A stretch of 64,000 nucleotides of DNA, taken from positions 1-64,000 of the forward strand of contig NZ_SCWC02000001.1 in assembly GCF_004359525.2 (NCBI RefSeq), given 5' to 3'. Source of the stretch: Macrococcus equipercicus. Its GTDB lineage: Bacteria > Bacillota > Bacilli > Staphylococcales > Staphylococcaceae. A program made the translations under genes and the position numbers. A model generated the notes under the pieces. The model searched no databases. It had not been told where the DNA came from and saw nothing but the letters and a program-made list of their open reading frames with translations. Below are positions 53,899 to 61,903 of the stretch, in pieces; position 1 is the stretch's first letter; the number at the start of each line of letters is the position of its first letter.

Positions 53899-54813
53899 TC
53901 AATAGATTTTCCTGAACTGCAGTGTTCTTGTCACTTCCCGTCCGTAACCGTCGATCTGCATATGATTGTCGTAAAGCTTAATGATGCTGTAGGCGTTCTG
54001 GTCAGGCGTTTCAACCATCCCTTTTAAGTTGACGTAGTGGACGCCTTTTCTGACGTGATATTTTCCGTTATGCGTATGTCCGTTGAAATACACCTGCACA
54101 TTATCATATTTATCGATCAGCTCCAGAATCTTCTCGCGGTTCAGCACATTATCTTTATAAAGCGGATAGACTGCATGATGACTGAATAGGATGACCGGCT
54201 GCCTGGCTGTTTTCGCCGTCTTCAGCACCGTGTTAAGCCAGGCTAACTGCCGGCTGCTGACCGCCCCGTTCGATTCAAGCGCATACGGTCTGGCGGAATT
54301 TTTCGCCTGTGTCAGATAGTGCTGTGCCAGGGCATAGGACGTCGATGTTTTTGGATGTGCATATGTGCTGATTTCATTAGTATCGAGAACGATGAAGCGG
54401 ATGTTCTGCTTAACGAATGTATAGTAGTTATGTTCCATATGGAGCGCGCTCATTGCTGCGTTGTTATGACCCGGGAAATCATGATTACCGAGTACATCAT
54501 AGCGGGGTGATTTCAGCTGCTGATAAAGGGGTATCATCTTGCTGAACGACTGATAGTCGCGGTCGATGGTATCGCCGAGCTGGATGGTGAAAGCGAGAGG
54601 CCTGCTGTTAAATGTCCTGACTGCTTCAGTCATCTTTGCCGGAGTAGCGAGGAAATACCGATGTGATTGATAGCTCGGTATATATTCCGGTGCGCAGTCG
54701 CAGTACTGGGCATCAGTAAACATGCCGAACTGCAGCAGCGGCACGGGCAGTTTTGACGGGATGATCAAGAATATGATGACAGTCATAATTAAGCGCAGTA
54801 TTCTCTCCAGCAT
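53899..54813 (-). CDS. Calcineurin-like metallophosphoesterase, ADPRibase-Mn type, membrane-anchored
   Basis: 304 residues. N-terminal hydrophobic segment (about 5-25) suggests an uncleaved anchor or signal. Dimetal motifs in order: FTDAQYCDC (about 33), QLGDTID (about 78), LGNHDF (about 110), LFSHHAVYP (about 205) and NGHTHNG (about 245). The spacing and RYFLATPAKMTEAVRTFNS resemble Mn-dependent ADP-ribose/CDP-alcohol diphosphatases. It probably acts outside the membrane on nucleotide or phospholipid-derived substrates. GAGGAGG before the ATG. Confidence 0.82.
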   Translation of the reverse strand: MLERILRLIMTVIIFLIIPSKLPVPLLQFGMFTDAQYCDCAPEYIPSYQSHRYFLATPAKMTEAVRTFNSRPLAFTIQLGDTIDRDYQSFSKMIPLYQQLKSPRYDVLGNHDFPGHNNAAMSALHMEHNYYTFVKQNIRFIVLDTNEISTYAHPKTSTSYALAQHYLTQAKNSARPYALESNGAVSSRQLAWLNTVLKTAKTARQPVILFSHHAVYPLYKDNVLNREKILELIDKYDNVQVYFNGHTHNGKYHVRKGVHYVNLKGMVETPDQNAYSIIKLYDNHMQIDGYGREVTRTLQFRKIY

Positions 54814-54997
54814 CGTCAGACCTCCTCTGCAGTCTGAGTATAAAATATTGAGTGTGAGAACAGTGGTTTTTTACGTAATCTTTAATATTACTTATTAATA
54901 AATATAATTAATTTACAAAATAGGTTGTAGGTTACTCATAGGAAATTACCATGCCATATGGTAAAATAAAAAAGCTATAATCTTAAAGGAGGACATC

Positions 54998-55495
54998 ATG
55001 AAAGACGAAATTGAATATTTGATTTTAGATGGAAATTTCGCAGCGGTGTACCAGATGATGTCTGAAACGGACTTTATGGCATTTGAAGAAGCATTTATCA
55101 GCGCAGCTTATGACAGCGAATCCATTATGTTCTATACATTTATCGCCGAGATGATTAAAGCGGAGGAGACAGTCGAACTCCATGACCTTGCTTTCCTGCT
55201 CCTCGTCTATCCTTTAAGTGATGTCAACGGTGCATTCAACGCAGCATACTATCATGCAAAACGCTCTGTTGTGATGACCGGATATAAAGAAATTAAAAGC
55301 CTGCTGCAGCTGTTGTTCCTATATGCTGTGCCTGACCCGGTCGTTTCTGACAAAGAAGCATTCACTGTTGCAAAAGAGATCTTGAAGCAGGACCCGAACA
55401 ACAAAGTTGCGAGAACTATATTAAAGCAGACAGCGAAGAAGCTCGACTCAGTAGTAGTCGACATTAATCACTTCAATCACATGAAAAACGCCTGA
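54998..55495 (+). CDS. Hypothetical helical protein
   Basis: 165 residues with AAAGGAGG before the ATG. All-helical, acidic, cytoplasmic, with a TPR-like look near the C-terminus (EAFTVAKEILKQDPNNKVARTILKQTAKKL). No family I can name. Terminator at 55490-55520 shared with the opposite gene. Confidence 0.6.
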   Translation: MKDEIEYLILDGNFAAVYQMMSETDFMAFEEAFISAAYDSESIMFYTFIAEMIKAEETVELHDLAFLLLVYPLSDVNGAFNAAYYHAKRSVVMTGYKEIKSLLQLLFLYAVPDPVVSDKEAFTVAKEILKQDPNNKVARTILKQTAKKLDSVVVDINHFNHMKNA

Positions 55496-55520
55496 AGACA
55501 TGCCTTCAGGCGTTTGTTTT
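55490..55520. terminator. Bidirectional terminator
   Basis: CGCCTGAAG-ACATGC-CTTCAGGCG followed by TTTGTTTT. Confidence 0.82.
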
Positions 55521-55524
55521 ATTC

Positions 55525-55899
55525 TTAATCTTCAAGCCATACTTCAACCGGAAGAATGACCGGGAACATACCTCTGTCTTCAGTCATTTTGACAATGAGT
55601 GCGGAAGCCTTGGAAAATAGCGGTACAGCGTACATCTTCTCGTCACTCTGCAGTTCCGCCAGAACGTCAACATCCTCATCAGCGCTGCTGGCAAGTATGG
55701 TCGCTTCGATTACCCCGTCCACTTGAGTGCCGAAATGCGCAAACATAAAGTTCAGTGTGAATTCAAAGACGTGCGGGTCATTCGGGTGCTGCTCGATATC
55801 AATACGGTGCATTTTCGTCATATCCGCTGATGTCTGTTCAAAATCTCTGACATGCAGTTCTCTGACAAACATATGGACTACTTGTTTGTTCAATTCCAT
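55525..55899 (-). CDS. Hypothetical protein, SecB-like fold possible
   Basis: 124 residues, GGAGG upstream of the ATG at 55899. Alternating beta strands with an acidic centre; VHMFVRELHVRDFEQ and the FEFTLNF strand recall SecB-like proteins, though without decisive residues. No signal peptide. Cytoplasmic. Confidence 0.5.
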   Translation of the reverse strand: MELNKQVVHMFVRELHVRDFEQTSADMTKMHRIDIEQHPNDPHVFEFTLNFMFAHFGTQVDGVIEATILASSADEDVDVLAELQSDEKMYAVPLFSKASALIVKMTEDRGMFPVILPVEVWLED

Positions 55900-56010
55900 T
55901 TAGTCATCCCTCCAATTAGTGGTTACATTTTTATTATACAGATAAATAGGTTTTCAGGCCTATAAATATAGGGTATTTAACTAAAGTCGCTTAAAATTGC
56001 ACACGATATG

Positions 56011-56050
56011 AAAGGAGGATTATTTGCTATTAAGCCGGTTATCTGTTTAA
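56011..56050 (+). promoter_or_regulatory. Candidate leader peptide ORF before the ykvI-like gene
   Basis: AAAGGAGG (56011-56018) precedes TTG 56024 and eight codons (product MLLSRLSV) ending at TAA 56048-56050, about 40 bases before the transporter start. Three of eight codons are Leu, as in attenuator peptides. Confidence 0.3.
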
Positions 56051-56090
56051 ATGGGACACGTATGTTTCAAAAATAGAAGGAGGAGATAAA

Positions 56091-57164
56091 GTGTCAAAGA
56101 ATAAAGAAGCCATTAAAATCGGCTCTGCTTATGTCGGGGTCGTTGTTGGTGCAGGTTTTTCGACAGGACAGGAAGTTTTGAAGTTTTTCACGAATTACGG
56201 TACATACAGTTATGCTGCCATTTTGATTGCAGGGCTGATGCTCGCTTTTTTCGGGCGTGAGATTACTAAGATCGGCCGGGGGTTAGAGGCAGACAGTCAC
56301 GAAAGTGCGATCAACTACCTATTTGGTGAAAAATTTGGAAAAGTCATCGATTATGTACTCGTATTCTTCCTATACGCTATTTCTATTATTATGCTGGCCG
56401 GGGCAGGGAGTGCTTTCAATGAAAGCTTCGGCGTTCCGATATGGCTCGGCTCATTGATCATGCTGCTGGCAGTCATTGCTACATTGATGATGGATTTCAA
56501 TAAAATCGTCGGAGCGCTCGGTTTAGTGACGCCCTTTCTTATTGCTGTCGTCACAACGATTGCGGTCTACTTCTTCTTTAACGGCGACTTGGCGTTCAAT
56601 GAAGTGAACAGGCATATCGATGTCTCGAAGCAGCCGTCTAAAAGCTGGTGGTGGGATGGTATTCTGTACGGCGGCCTTGCGTTCTCCACAGCTTTCAGCA
56701 TGCTGACAGCAATCGGCGGTGATTCAAGCCGGAAAGTGATTGCAGGGCGCGGCGGGACAATCGGCGGTATTGTGCTGCTGATTCTCTTGATGATGGTGAA
56801 TTCCGGTCTTTTGACTGAGCTCGATCAAGTGAAAGATTCTCCGATTCCCTCACTTGTGCTCGGCCGCATGATACATCCGGCGCTGAGTTTGGCACTCAGT
56901 ATTATTATGCTGACCGTCATCTATAATACAATCGTCGGCCTGATGTATTCATTTGTCGCGCGCTTTACAGAGCCGTATTCAAAAAAATATGTGCTGCTGC
57001 TCGTCGGTGCGATGGTTATCGGCTATTTCCTGAGCTTCATCGGCTTTGTCGACCTCGTCGGCAAACTGTATCCGGCAATGGGGTATATCGGGCTGCTGTT
57101 ATGCGTCGGTATTCTCGTCAAATACTTTGTCAGAAAAAGCCGGGGTAAGAAACATATAGCATAA
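56091..57164 (+). CDS. YkvI-like membrane transporter
   Basis: 357 residues, GTG start at 56091 with AAGGAGGAG upstream. Start EAIKIGSAYVGVVVGAGFSTGQEVLKFF is the hallmark of YkvI-type proteins, and ten or so membrane segments follow. GAGSAFNESFGVP and WWWDGILYGGLAFSTAFSML lie in the middle. The family sits near amino acid/branched-chain carriers; substrate unknown. Followed 26 bases later by an esterase gene. Confidence 0.8.
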   Translation: MSKNKEAIKIGSAYVGVVVGAGFSTGQEVLKFFTNYGTYSYAAILIAGLMLAFFGREITKIGRGLEADSHESAINYLFGEKFGKVIDYVLVFFLYAISIIMLAGAGSAFNESFGVPIWLGSLIMLLAVIATLMMDFNKIVGALGLVTPFLIAVVTTIAVYFFFNGDLAFNEVNRHIDVSKQPSKSWWWDGILYGGLAFSTAFSMLTAIGGDSSRKVIAGRGGTIGGIVLLILLMMVNSGLLTELDQVKDSPIPSLVLGRMIHPALSLALSIIMLTVIYNTIVGLMYSFVARFTEPYSKKYVLLLVGAMVIGYFLSFIGFVDLVGKLYPAMGYIGLLLCVGILVKYFVRKSRGKKHIA

Positions 57165-57190
57165 CCTTCAACTACAAAGGAGTTACAGCG

Positions 57191-58171
57191 ATGAAAAAAT
57201 TATTGTGGATGGGCGGGAGTATACTCTGGCTGTTTGTCATCGGATTGATCGCCGATCAGATTCCACGGGATTCTGCGCAGATTACCGGGCCGGTCTTCAA
57301 GAATGACAACATTACAATGTACCGCAATATCACCTACAGCAAAATCCATGACAGCCAGCTTGATATACTGATGCCGAAGAAAGTGAAAAAAGGGGACAAA
57401 CTGCCGCTCATCTTATGGACGCACGGCGGCGGGTTTATTGCGGGAGATAAAAAGCATAAAAACCCATACTTGGCACAGCTCGCAGAAAAAGGGTTCATCA
57501 TTGCGAATATGAACTATGCGCTGGCACCAGAATATCAGTATCCGACGCCGATTAAGCAGCAGATAGCAGCGGCGGGCTATATGATGCGCAATACACTCAG
57601 ACTGCCGCTTGACAAAACGCAGATTGTGATCGGCGGTGATTCAGCGGGGGCTCAGCTGGCGAGCCAGTTTGCAGCCATTCAGACAAATCCACTGCTGCGA
57701 AAAGAGATGGCTGTCAGCCAGAGCTTTTCACAAAGCCAGCTGAAAGCAGTCATTTTATTCGGCGGATTTTACGACATGAATAGTGTCCGAGCAACAAAAT
57801 TCCCTCGGATTAATTTGTTTATGGAAAGCTATACCGGGGAAGCGGACTGGGAAAAGAACTTTCTGCCGCTTGATCAAATGTCTACAGTTAAACAAGTGAC
57901 AGCAAAATATCCGCCGACGTTTTTGACGGTCGGAGATGCCGATCCGTTCGACTCACAAGGTAAGGAACTTGTGGCTGTGCTGAAGAAAAACCAGGTGCCT
58001 TACAAGACAGCTTTTTTTGATAGGACACATCGACTGCCGCATCAATACCAATTCCATATGCAGCTCAAGGAGTCCCAGCTGACTTATCAGCAACTGCTGA
58101 TGTTTTTAGGACGCTATACGAACCAAGTCCCGTATGATGCAGGAACTAAAGGAACAGGCGCAGGTATATAG
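57191..58171 (+). CDS. Alpha/beta hydrolase (HSL-type esterase), probably exported or anchored
   Basis: 326 residues. One N-terminal hydrophobic segment (about 3-22). Oxyanion-hole HGGGF (about residue 78), Ser nucleophile in IGGDSAGAQLA (about 151), Asp in VGDADPFD (about 257) and His in RTHRLPHQYQ (about 283). This is the hormone-sensitive lipase/carboxylesterase fold. Probably co-transcribed with the ykvI-like gene. AAGGAG before the ATG. Confidence 0.84.
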   Translation: MKKLLWMGGSILWLFVIGLIADQIPRDSAQITGPVFKNDNITMYRNITYSKIHDSQLDILMPKKVKKGDKLPLILWTHGGGFIAGDKKHKNPYLAQLAEKGFIIANMNYALAPEYQYPTPIKQQIAAAGYMMRNTLRLPLDKTQIVIGGDSAGAQLASQFAAIQTNPLLRKEMAVSQSFSQSQLKAVILFGGFYDMNSVRATKFPRINLFMESYTGEADWEKNFLPLDQMSTVKQVTAKYPPTFLTVGDADPFDSQGKELVAVLKKNQVPYKTAFFDRTHRLPHQYQFHMQLKESQLTYQQLLMFLGRYTNQVPYDAGTKGTGAGI

Positions 58172-58229
58172 CGATGTATGGCTGGTATGATAAAATAAAA
58201 CTATGCTGAATGAGACGGAGGCAGTTTAT

Positions 58230-59135
58230 ATGCGACCAAAAGTATTGTTATCAGGCATCACTGGTTATATTGGCAGCCATTTATATAAAGTGCTGAGCGG
58301 AGAGATGGCTGTGACGGCGATGTCCAAGTATCCGGAAGAGTCATTATGGACACAAGGCGATATATTTAATCTGGAAGATGTGGAGCGGGCGATGGAAGGC
58401 ATAGATTTCGCTGTTTACTTTCTTGATCCGACTAAACGGTCGAGTAAGACGACTGAAGCGAAATTCAGCGATTTAAACGCTATCGCTGCTGACAACTATG
58501 CCCGGGCTGCAGAGAAGAACCAGATCAAGGAAATCATCTATATCGCTGGCGCTACAGAAGATGAAGAGACGCTGAAAATATTGAGACATTATAAAACACC
58601 TGTCAAAGTGACGACGAGCAAAATCCGGCGTAAAGGGATAATGGCACAGGATCAGACTTCAAAACAAGACGATGTCAGAGTGCTGGTCAGATATAAACTG
58701 CCGCAGTCATGGACGCTTGAACGCTTCGTCACGCACTACTTTAATTACTATAACGATATCGTTCCTAAAATATCGAATGTTGAACATCAGAACGGGGCTT
58801 ATCATCTGCAGGCGTGCTCTAATGACCTAATCATACTGACCCAGCTGACCGATGTAACGAATAACGACCGGCAGTTATTTGAGATTTCTGCCGGGACACT
58901 TGTCAAACAAAGCTGTGATAACAAGGGACGGCTGGAGTTCAGACGGCTGATTGATACGAATGAAGTCATCGTCGGCATTAATGACTACGTCCCGTCCATG
59001 CCGAAATGGTTTTATCAGTTCTGCCAGTCCCCGTTTCATCAGGTGACCATGCATGTGTTCGATGTCGAGATGCGTATTCAGGCATTTAATGAGGAGAAAA
59101 CACGCGGTGTAGTCAAGTCCTATACAAAAGATTAA
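58230..59135 (+). CDS. Shortened paralogue of the SDR protein at 46941
   Basis: 301 residues from ATG 58230 (GGAGG upstream; ATG 58203 lacks a site). Rossmann start VLLSGITGYIGSHLYKVL, VERAMEGID and IIYIAGATEDEE parallel the 46941 protein, and so does its C-terminal domain (GRLEFRRLIDTNEVIVGINDYVPSMPKWFYQF in part). About 150 residues of the central substrate domain are missing, so the two end domains are joined directly. The frame is intact and the site good, so it is probably expressed; it may be non-catalytic. Confidence 0.74.
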   Translation: MRPKVLLSGITGYIGSHLYKVLSGEMAVTAMSKYPEESLWTQGDIFNLEDVERAMEGIDFAVYFLDPTKRSSKTTEAKFSDLNAIAADNYARAAEKNQIKEIIYIAGATEDEETLKILRHYKTPVKVTTSKIRRKGIMAQDQTSKQDDVRVLVRYKLPQSWTLERFVTHYFNYYNDIVPKISNVEHQNGAYHLQACSNDLIILTQLTDVTNNDRQLFEISAGTLVKQSCDNKGRLEFRRLIDTNEVIVGINDYVPSMPKWFYQFCQSPFHQVTMHVFDVEMRIQAFNEEKTRGVVKSYTKD

Positions 59136-59144
59136 TAGCTAAAG

Positions 59145-59182
59145 AAAGTGAGCGCCGGGCTGTAACTGCGCTCACTTTCTTT
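59145..59182. terminator. Terminator after the shortened SDR gene
   Basis: GAAAGTGAGCGC ... GCGCTCACTTTC followed by TTTATT. Confidence 0.82.
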
Positions 59183-59242
59183 ATTATTGCTAATAAGTAG
59201 AACAGCTCTTTTAGACAGAACAGTATAATTACAATAAATCAA

Positions 59243-59341
59243 TTTACAAAACTGTAACATAAAATAAATATATAATTTACAAAGTACAAAATTTATTCAA
59301 TATTAGTATATTTTCTATACGAAATTTACTTTTTGTTTACA
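59243..59341 (+). promoter_or_regulatory. Pho-box-like direct repeats upstream of the phosphate transport operon
   Basis: TTTACA-N5-GTAACA (59243-59259) and TTTACT-N5-TTTACA (59325-59341), both with an 11-base period, match the PhoP consensus TT(A/T/C)ACA-N5-TT(A/T/C)ACA of Bacillus. Another TTTACA at 59276-59281 lies between. Confidence 0.5.
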
Positions 59342-59432
59342 AAGAGGCTATCGTTCCCGTCCGATTTCATATAAAATATTATCGTTGACCTGATACAAGA
59401 ATAGGTGGCTAAACCATAGGAGGCATTATTTA

Positions 59433-60050
59433 ATGTTTAACAGAAAAAAAGATAAATTTGCAATTCAACTTGAAGCGATGGCTGAAAATCTGCAGCGTGC
59501 ATCATTAGCATTCGGAGAAATGAATTTCCACAGTGCTTTTGATCTGAAGAAATATGCAGACGGCATTAAAGCATTCGAGAAAAATGGTGATAACTTAATG
59601 CATCAGATTATCTCTGATTTGAACCAGACATTTATCACACCAATTGAACGTGAAGATATTTTAGCACTGGCTAATGCGATCGATGATGTACTCGACGGTA
59701 TGGAAGAGACAGCTGCCATGTTCGAAATGTATTCTATCGATTATACAGATGAATTCACTGCTGAATTCGTTAAAAATATTCAAGCTTGCGCAGAAGAAAT
59801 CAAAATTGCAGTAGGATTAGTAGCGCAGAAGAAATTCTCACATATCCGCGTGCATTCTATCAATATTAAAGAGCATGAGACAAACTGTGACGGCATTCTC
59901 CGTCAATCTATCAAACATATCCTGTCTGTTGAATCCGACCCTGTAGTGATTATGAAGATAAAAGACATTTATCAGTCACTTGAAGATATCGCAAACAAAT
60001 GTCAGACTGTGGCGCATAATCTTGAATCAATCATTATGAAGAACAGCTAA
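59433..60050 (+). CDS. DUF47 (PhoU-like) phosphate transport regulator
   Basis: 205 residues, all helical, typical DUF47/YkaA. Acidic metal-binding-like motifs EREDILALANAIDDVLDGMEE (about residue 70, in part) and KDIYQSLEDIANKCQTVAHNLE (about 180, in part). DUF47 genes nearly always precede a Pit transporter, as here, 12 bases downstream. It is thought to modulate phosphate uptake. Confidence 0.88.
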   Translation: MFNRKKDKFAIQLEAMAENLQRASLAFGEMNFHSAFDLKKYADGIKAFEKNGDNLMHQIISDLNQTFITPIEREDILALANAIDDVLDGMEETAAMFEMYSIDYTDEFTAEFVKNIQACAEEIKIAVGLVAQKKFSHIRVHSINIKEHETNCDGILRQSIKHILSVESDPVVIMKIKDIYQSLEDIANKCQTVAHNLESIIMKNS

Positions 60051-60062
60051 GGAGTTTTTAGG

Positions 60063-61061
60063 ATGGAACCTATATTAATCATTACGATGGCAATCGTTGT
60101 TTGTGCGTTAGTCTTTGACTTCATCAATGGTTTCCACGATACGGCGAATGCCATTGCGACTGCTGTCTCAACAAAAGCACTGAAGCCCCGCCATGCAATC
60201 TTAATGGCAGCGGTGATGAACTTCCTCGGTGCACTAATGTTCACAGGTGTCGCGAAAACAATCACTAAAGACATCGTCGATCCGTTTACACTTAATAACG
60301 GGCCAGTCGTGATTCTGGCAGCACTGCTTGCAGCAATCGTCTGGAACTTAGTCACATGGTATTACGGCATACCAAGCTCTTCTTCACACGCGCTTATCGG
60401 TGCAGTGGCAGGGGCAGCTATAGCCTCAGCAGGATTCAATGTACTGCATTATTCCGGCTTCATCAAGATCATCATTGCCTTACTTGTATCACCGATTCTT
60501 GCATTTGTTATCGGCTATATTATGTATTCAATTTTTAAGGTTATATTCAAGAACAACAACTTAACAAAAACGAACCGCAACTTCCGTTTCGTGCAGATCT
60601 TCACTGCAGCACTGCAGGCGTTCTCACACGGGACTAACGATGCTCAAAAAGCAATGGGTATTATCACGATGGCATTGATTACAGCAGGACTGCAGACCGG
60701 CGATGACATCCAGCACTGGGTACAGATTTCATGTGCGACGGCAATGGGTCTCGGTACAGCGATCGGCGGCTGGAAAATCATTAAGACAGTCGGCGGCAAT
60801 ATTATGAAAATACGTCCGGCGAACGGCGTGGCAGCTGACTTAAGTTCAGCGCTGATTATTTTCGGTGCGACGCATGTTCATCTGCCGGTGTCAACAACAC
60901 ACGTAGTTTCATCATCTATTTTAGGTGTCGGCTCATCTCATCGTGTTAAAGGTGTGAAATGGACGACGGCACAGCGTATGATCATTACATGGGTAATCAC
61001 ACTGCCGATTTCAGCCGTGATTGCAGCATTGATGTTCTGGGTGCTGAATATTTTCATATAA
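60063..61061 (+). CDS. pit: Inorganic phosphate transporter (Pit family)
   Basis: 332 residues with about ten membrane segments. PiT signature repeats: FDFINGFHDTANAIAT (about residue 20) and FSHGTNDAQKAMGIIT (about 195), the latter the classic GxNDxxKAMG motif. Low-affinity proton/metal-phosphate symporter. Paired with DUF47. AAGGAG before the ATG. Confidence 0.92.
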   Translation: MEPILIITMAIVVCALVFDFINGFHDTANAIATAVSTKALKPRHAILMAAVMNFLGALMFTGVAKTITKDIVDPFTLNNGPVVILAALLAAIVWNLVTWYYGIPSSSSHALIGAVAGAAIASAGFNVLHYSGFIKIIIALLVSPILAFVIGYIMYSIFKVIFKNNNLTKTNRNFRFVQIFTAALQAFSHGTNDAQKAMGIITMALITAGLQTGDDIQHWVQISCATAMGLGTAIGGWKIIKTVGGNIMKIRPANGVAADLSSALIIFGATHVHLPVSTTHVVSSSILGVGSSHRVKGVKWTTAQRMIITWVITLPISAVIAALMFWVLNIFI

Positions 61062-61073
61062 TGATAATTAATG

Positions 61074-61107
61074 GGCAGACTCTTATAATAGTCTGCCTGT
61101 TTTTTTA
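61074..61107 (+). terminator. Terminator of the DUF47-pit operon
   Basis: GGGCAGACT-CTTATAAT-AGTCTGCC then TGTTTTTTT. Confidence 0.85.
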
Positions 61108-61142
61108 TGGAGATTTTTATCAGCTCTAGCAAGAAGAAAAAA

Positions 61143-61195
61143 AGAAACCGTTTACAAGAAAGCGTTTTTACATTACTATACTTGTATACAAGTAT
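61143..61195 (+). promoter_or_regulatory. gnt promoter with GntR operator and cre-like sites
   Basis: TTTACA (61151-61156), 17 bases, TACTAT (61174-61179). The perfect palindrome ATACTTGTATACAAGTAT (61178-61195) matches the Bacillus GntR operator and covers the -10/start region. AGAAACCGTTTACA (61143-61156) overlaps the -35 and AGAAAGCGTTTTTA (61157-61170) follows; both resemble cre sites for CcpA. Confidence 0.7.
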
Positions 61196-61209
61196 GCGGG
61201 AGGGATGAC

Positions 61210-61902
61210 ATGTTTCCTGAACAATGGCTCGATAAAGCATCATCTGGAGAGAGAATTGCAGCTGACCTCCGGCTGAAAATCATCGACGGCAGCTACAAGC
61301 CGGGTGATAAGTTGACTGAAAACCAGCTGGCACAAATGTATGGAACGAGCCGGTCGCCGATACGAGATGCTATTAAGATGCTCGCCTCTGATAACTTAAT
61401 CAGCAGCGAACGGATGGGCGTGACAGTCATCGGGCTGTCTTCGAAAGATATTGAAGAGATCTATGATATTAGACTGCTGATTGAAGGGTTCGTTTTTGAA
61501 AAGCTGATGAAGCTCGAGTCAGCTGAACTGTTGAATCAGCTGAACAAAATTATCGCGATGATGGAAGTGGCCGTTAAGTTCAAGGATGCTGATGAGTTCA
61601 GTCTGCAGGACATATTGTTCCATCAGACCGTCATCCGCTTCGTCAATCATCAGCAGGTCCTTTATTTATGGCAGAACTTAAAGCCGATCATGGAGACGCT
61701 CATCCTGATTTCGATGAGGAAGCGGATGACTGAGGACGCGCATGATTTTGCCCGGGTGATTGATAATCATCTGTTATATATCCAGGCGATTGTCACGAAG
61801 GACAGAGCATTATTCAAGCAGGCGATGCATCTGAACTTTGATGATGTCGACAGTCACATTGACGCCTTATGGCATTCCAGTAAACAGAGGAAGGGTGAGT
61901 AA
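61210..61902 (+). CDS. gntR: GntR-family repressor of the gluconate operon
   Basis: 230 residues, GGGAGGGA before the ATG. N-terminal winged helix with IAADLRLKIIDGSYKPGDKL and LAQMYGTSRSPIRDAIKML, then an all-helical FCD-type effector domain with His and Asp metal ligands (FHQTVIRFVNH, about residue 140). Represses its own operon until gluconate binds. The operator overlaps its promoter. Two bases before gntK. Confidence 0.9.
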   Translation: MFPEQWLDKASSGERIAADLRLKIIDGSYKPGDKLTENQLAQMYGTSRSPIRDAIKMLASDNLISSERMGVTVIGLSSKDIEEIYDIRLLIEGFVFEKLMKLESAELLNQLNKIIAMMEVAVKFKDADEFSLQDILFHQTVIRFVNHQQVLYLWQNLKPIMETLILISMRKRMTEDAHDFARVIDNHLLYIQAIVTKDRALFKQAMHLNFDDVDSHIDALWHSSKQRKGE

Positions 61903-61903
61903 C

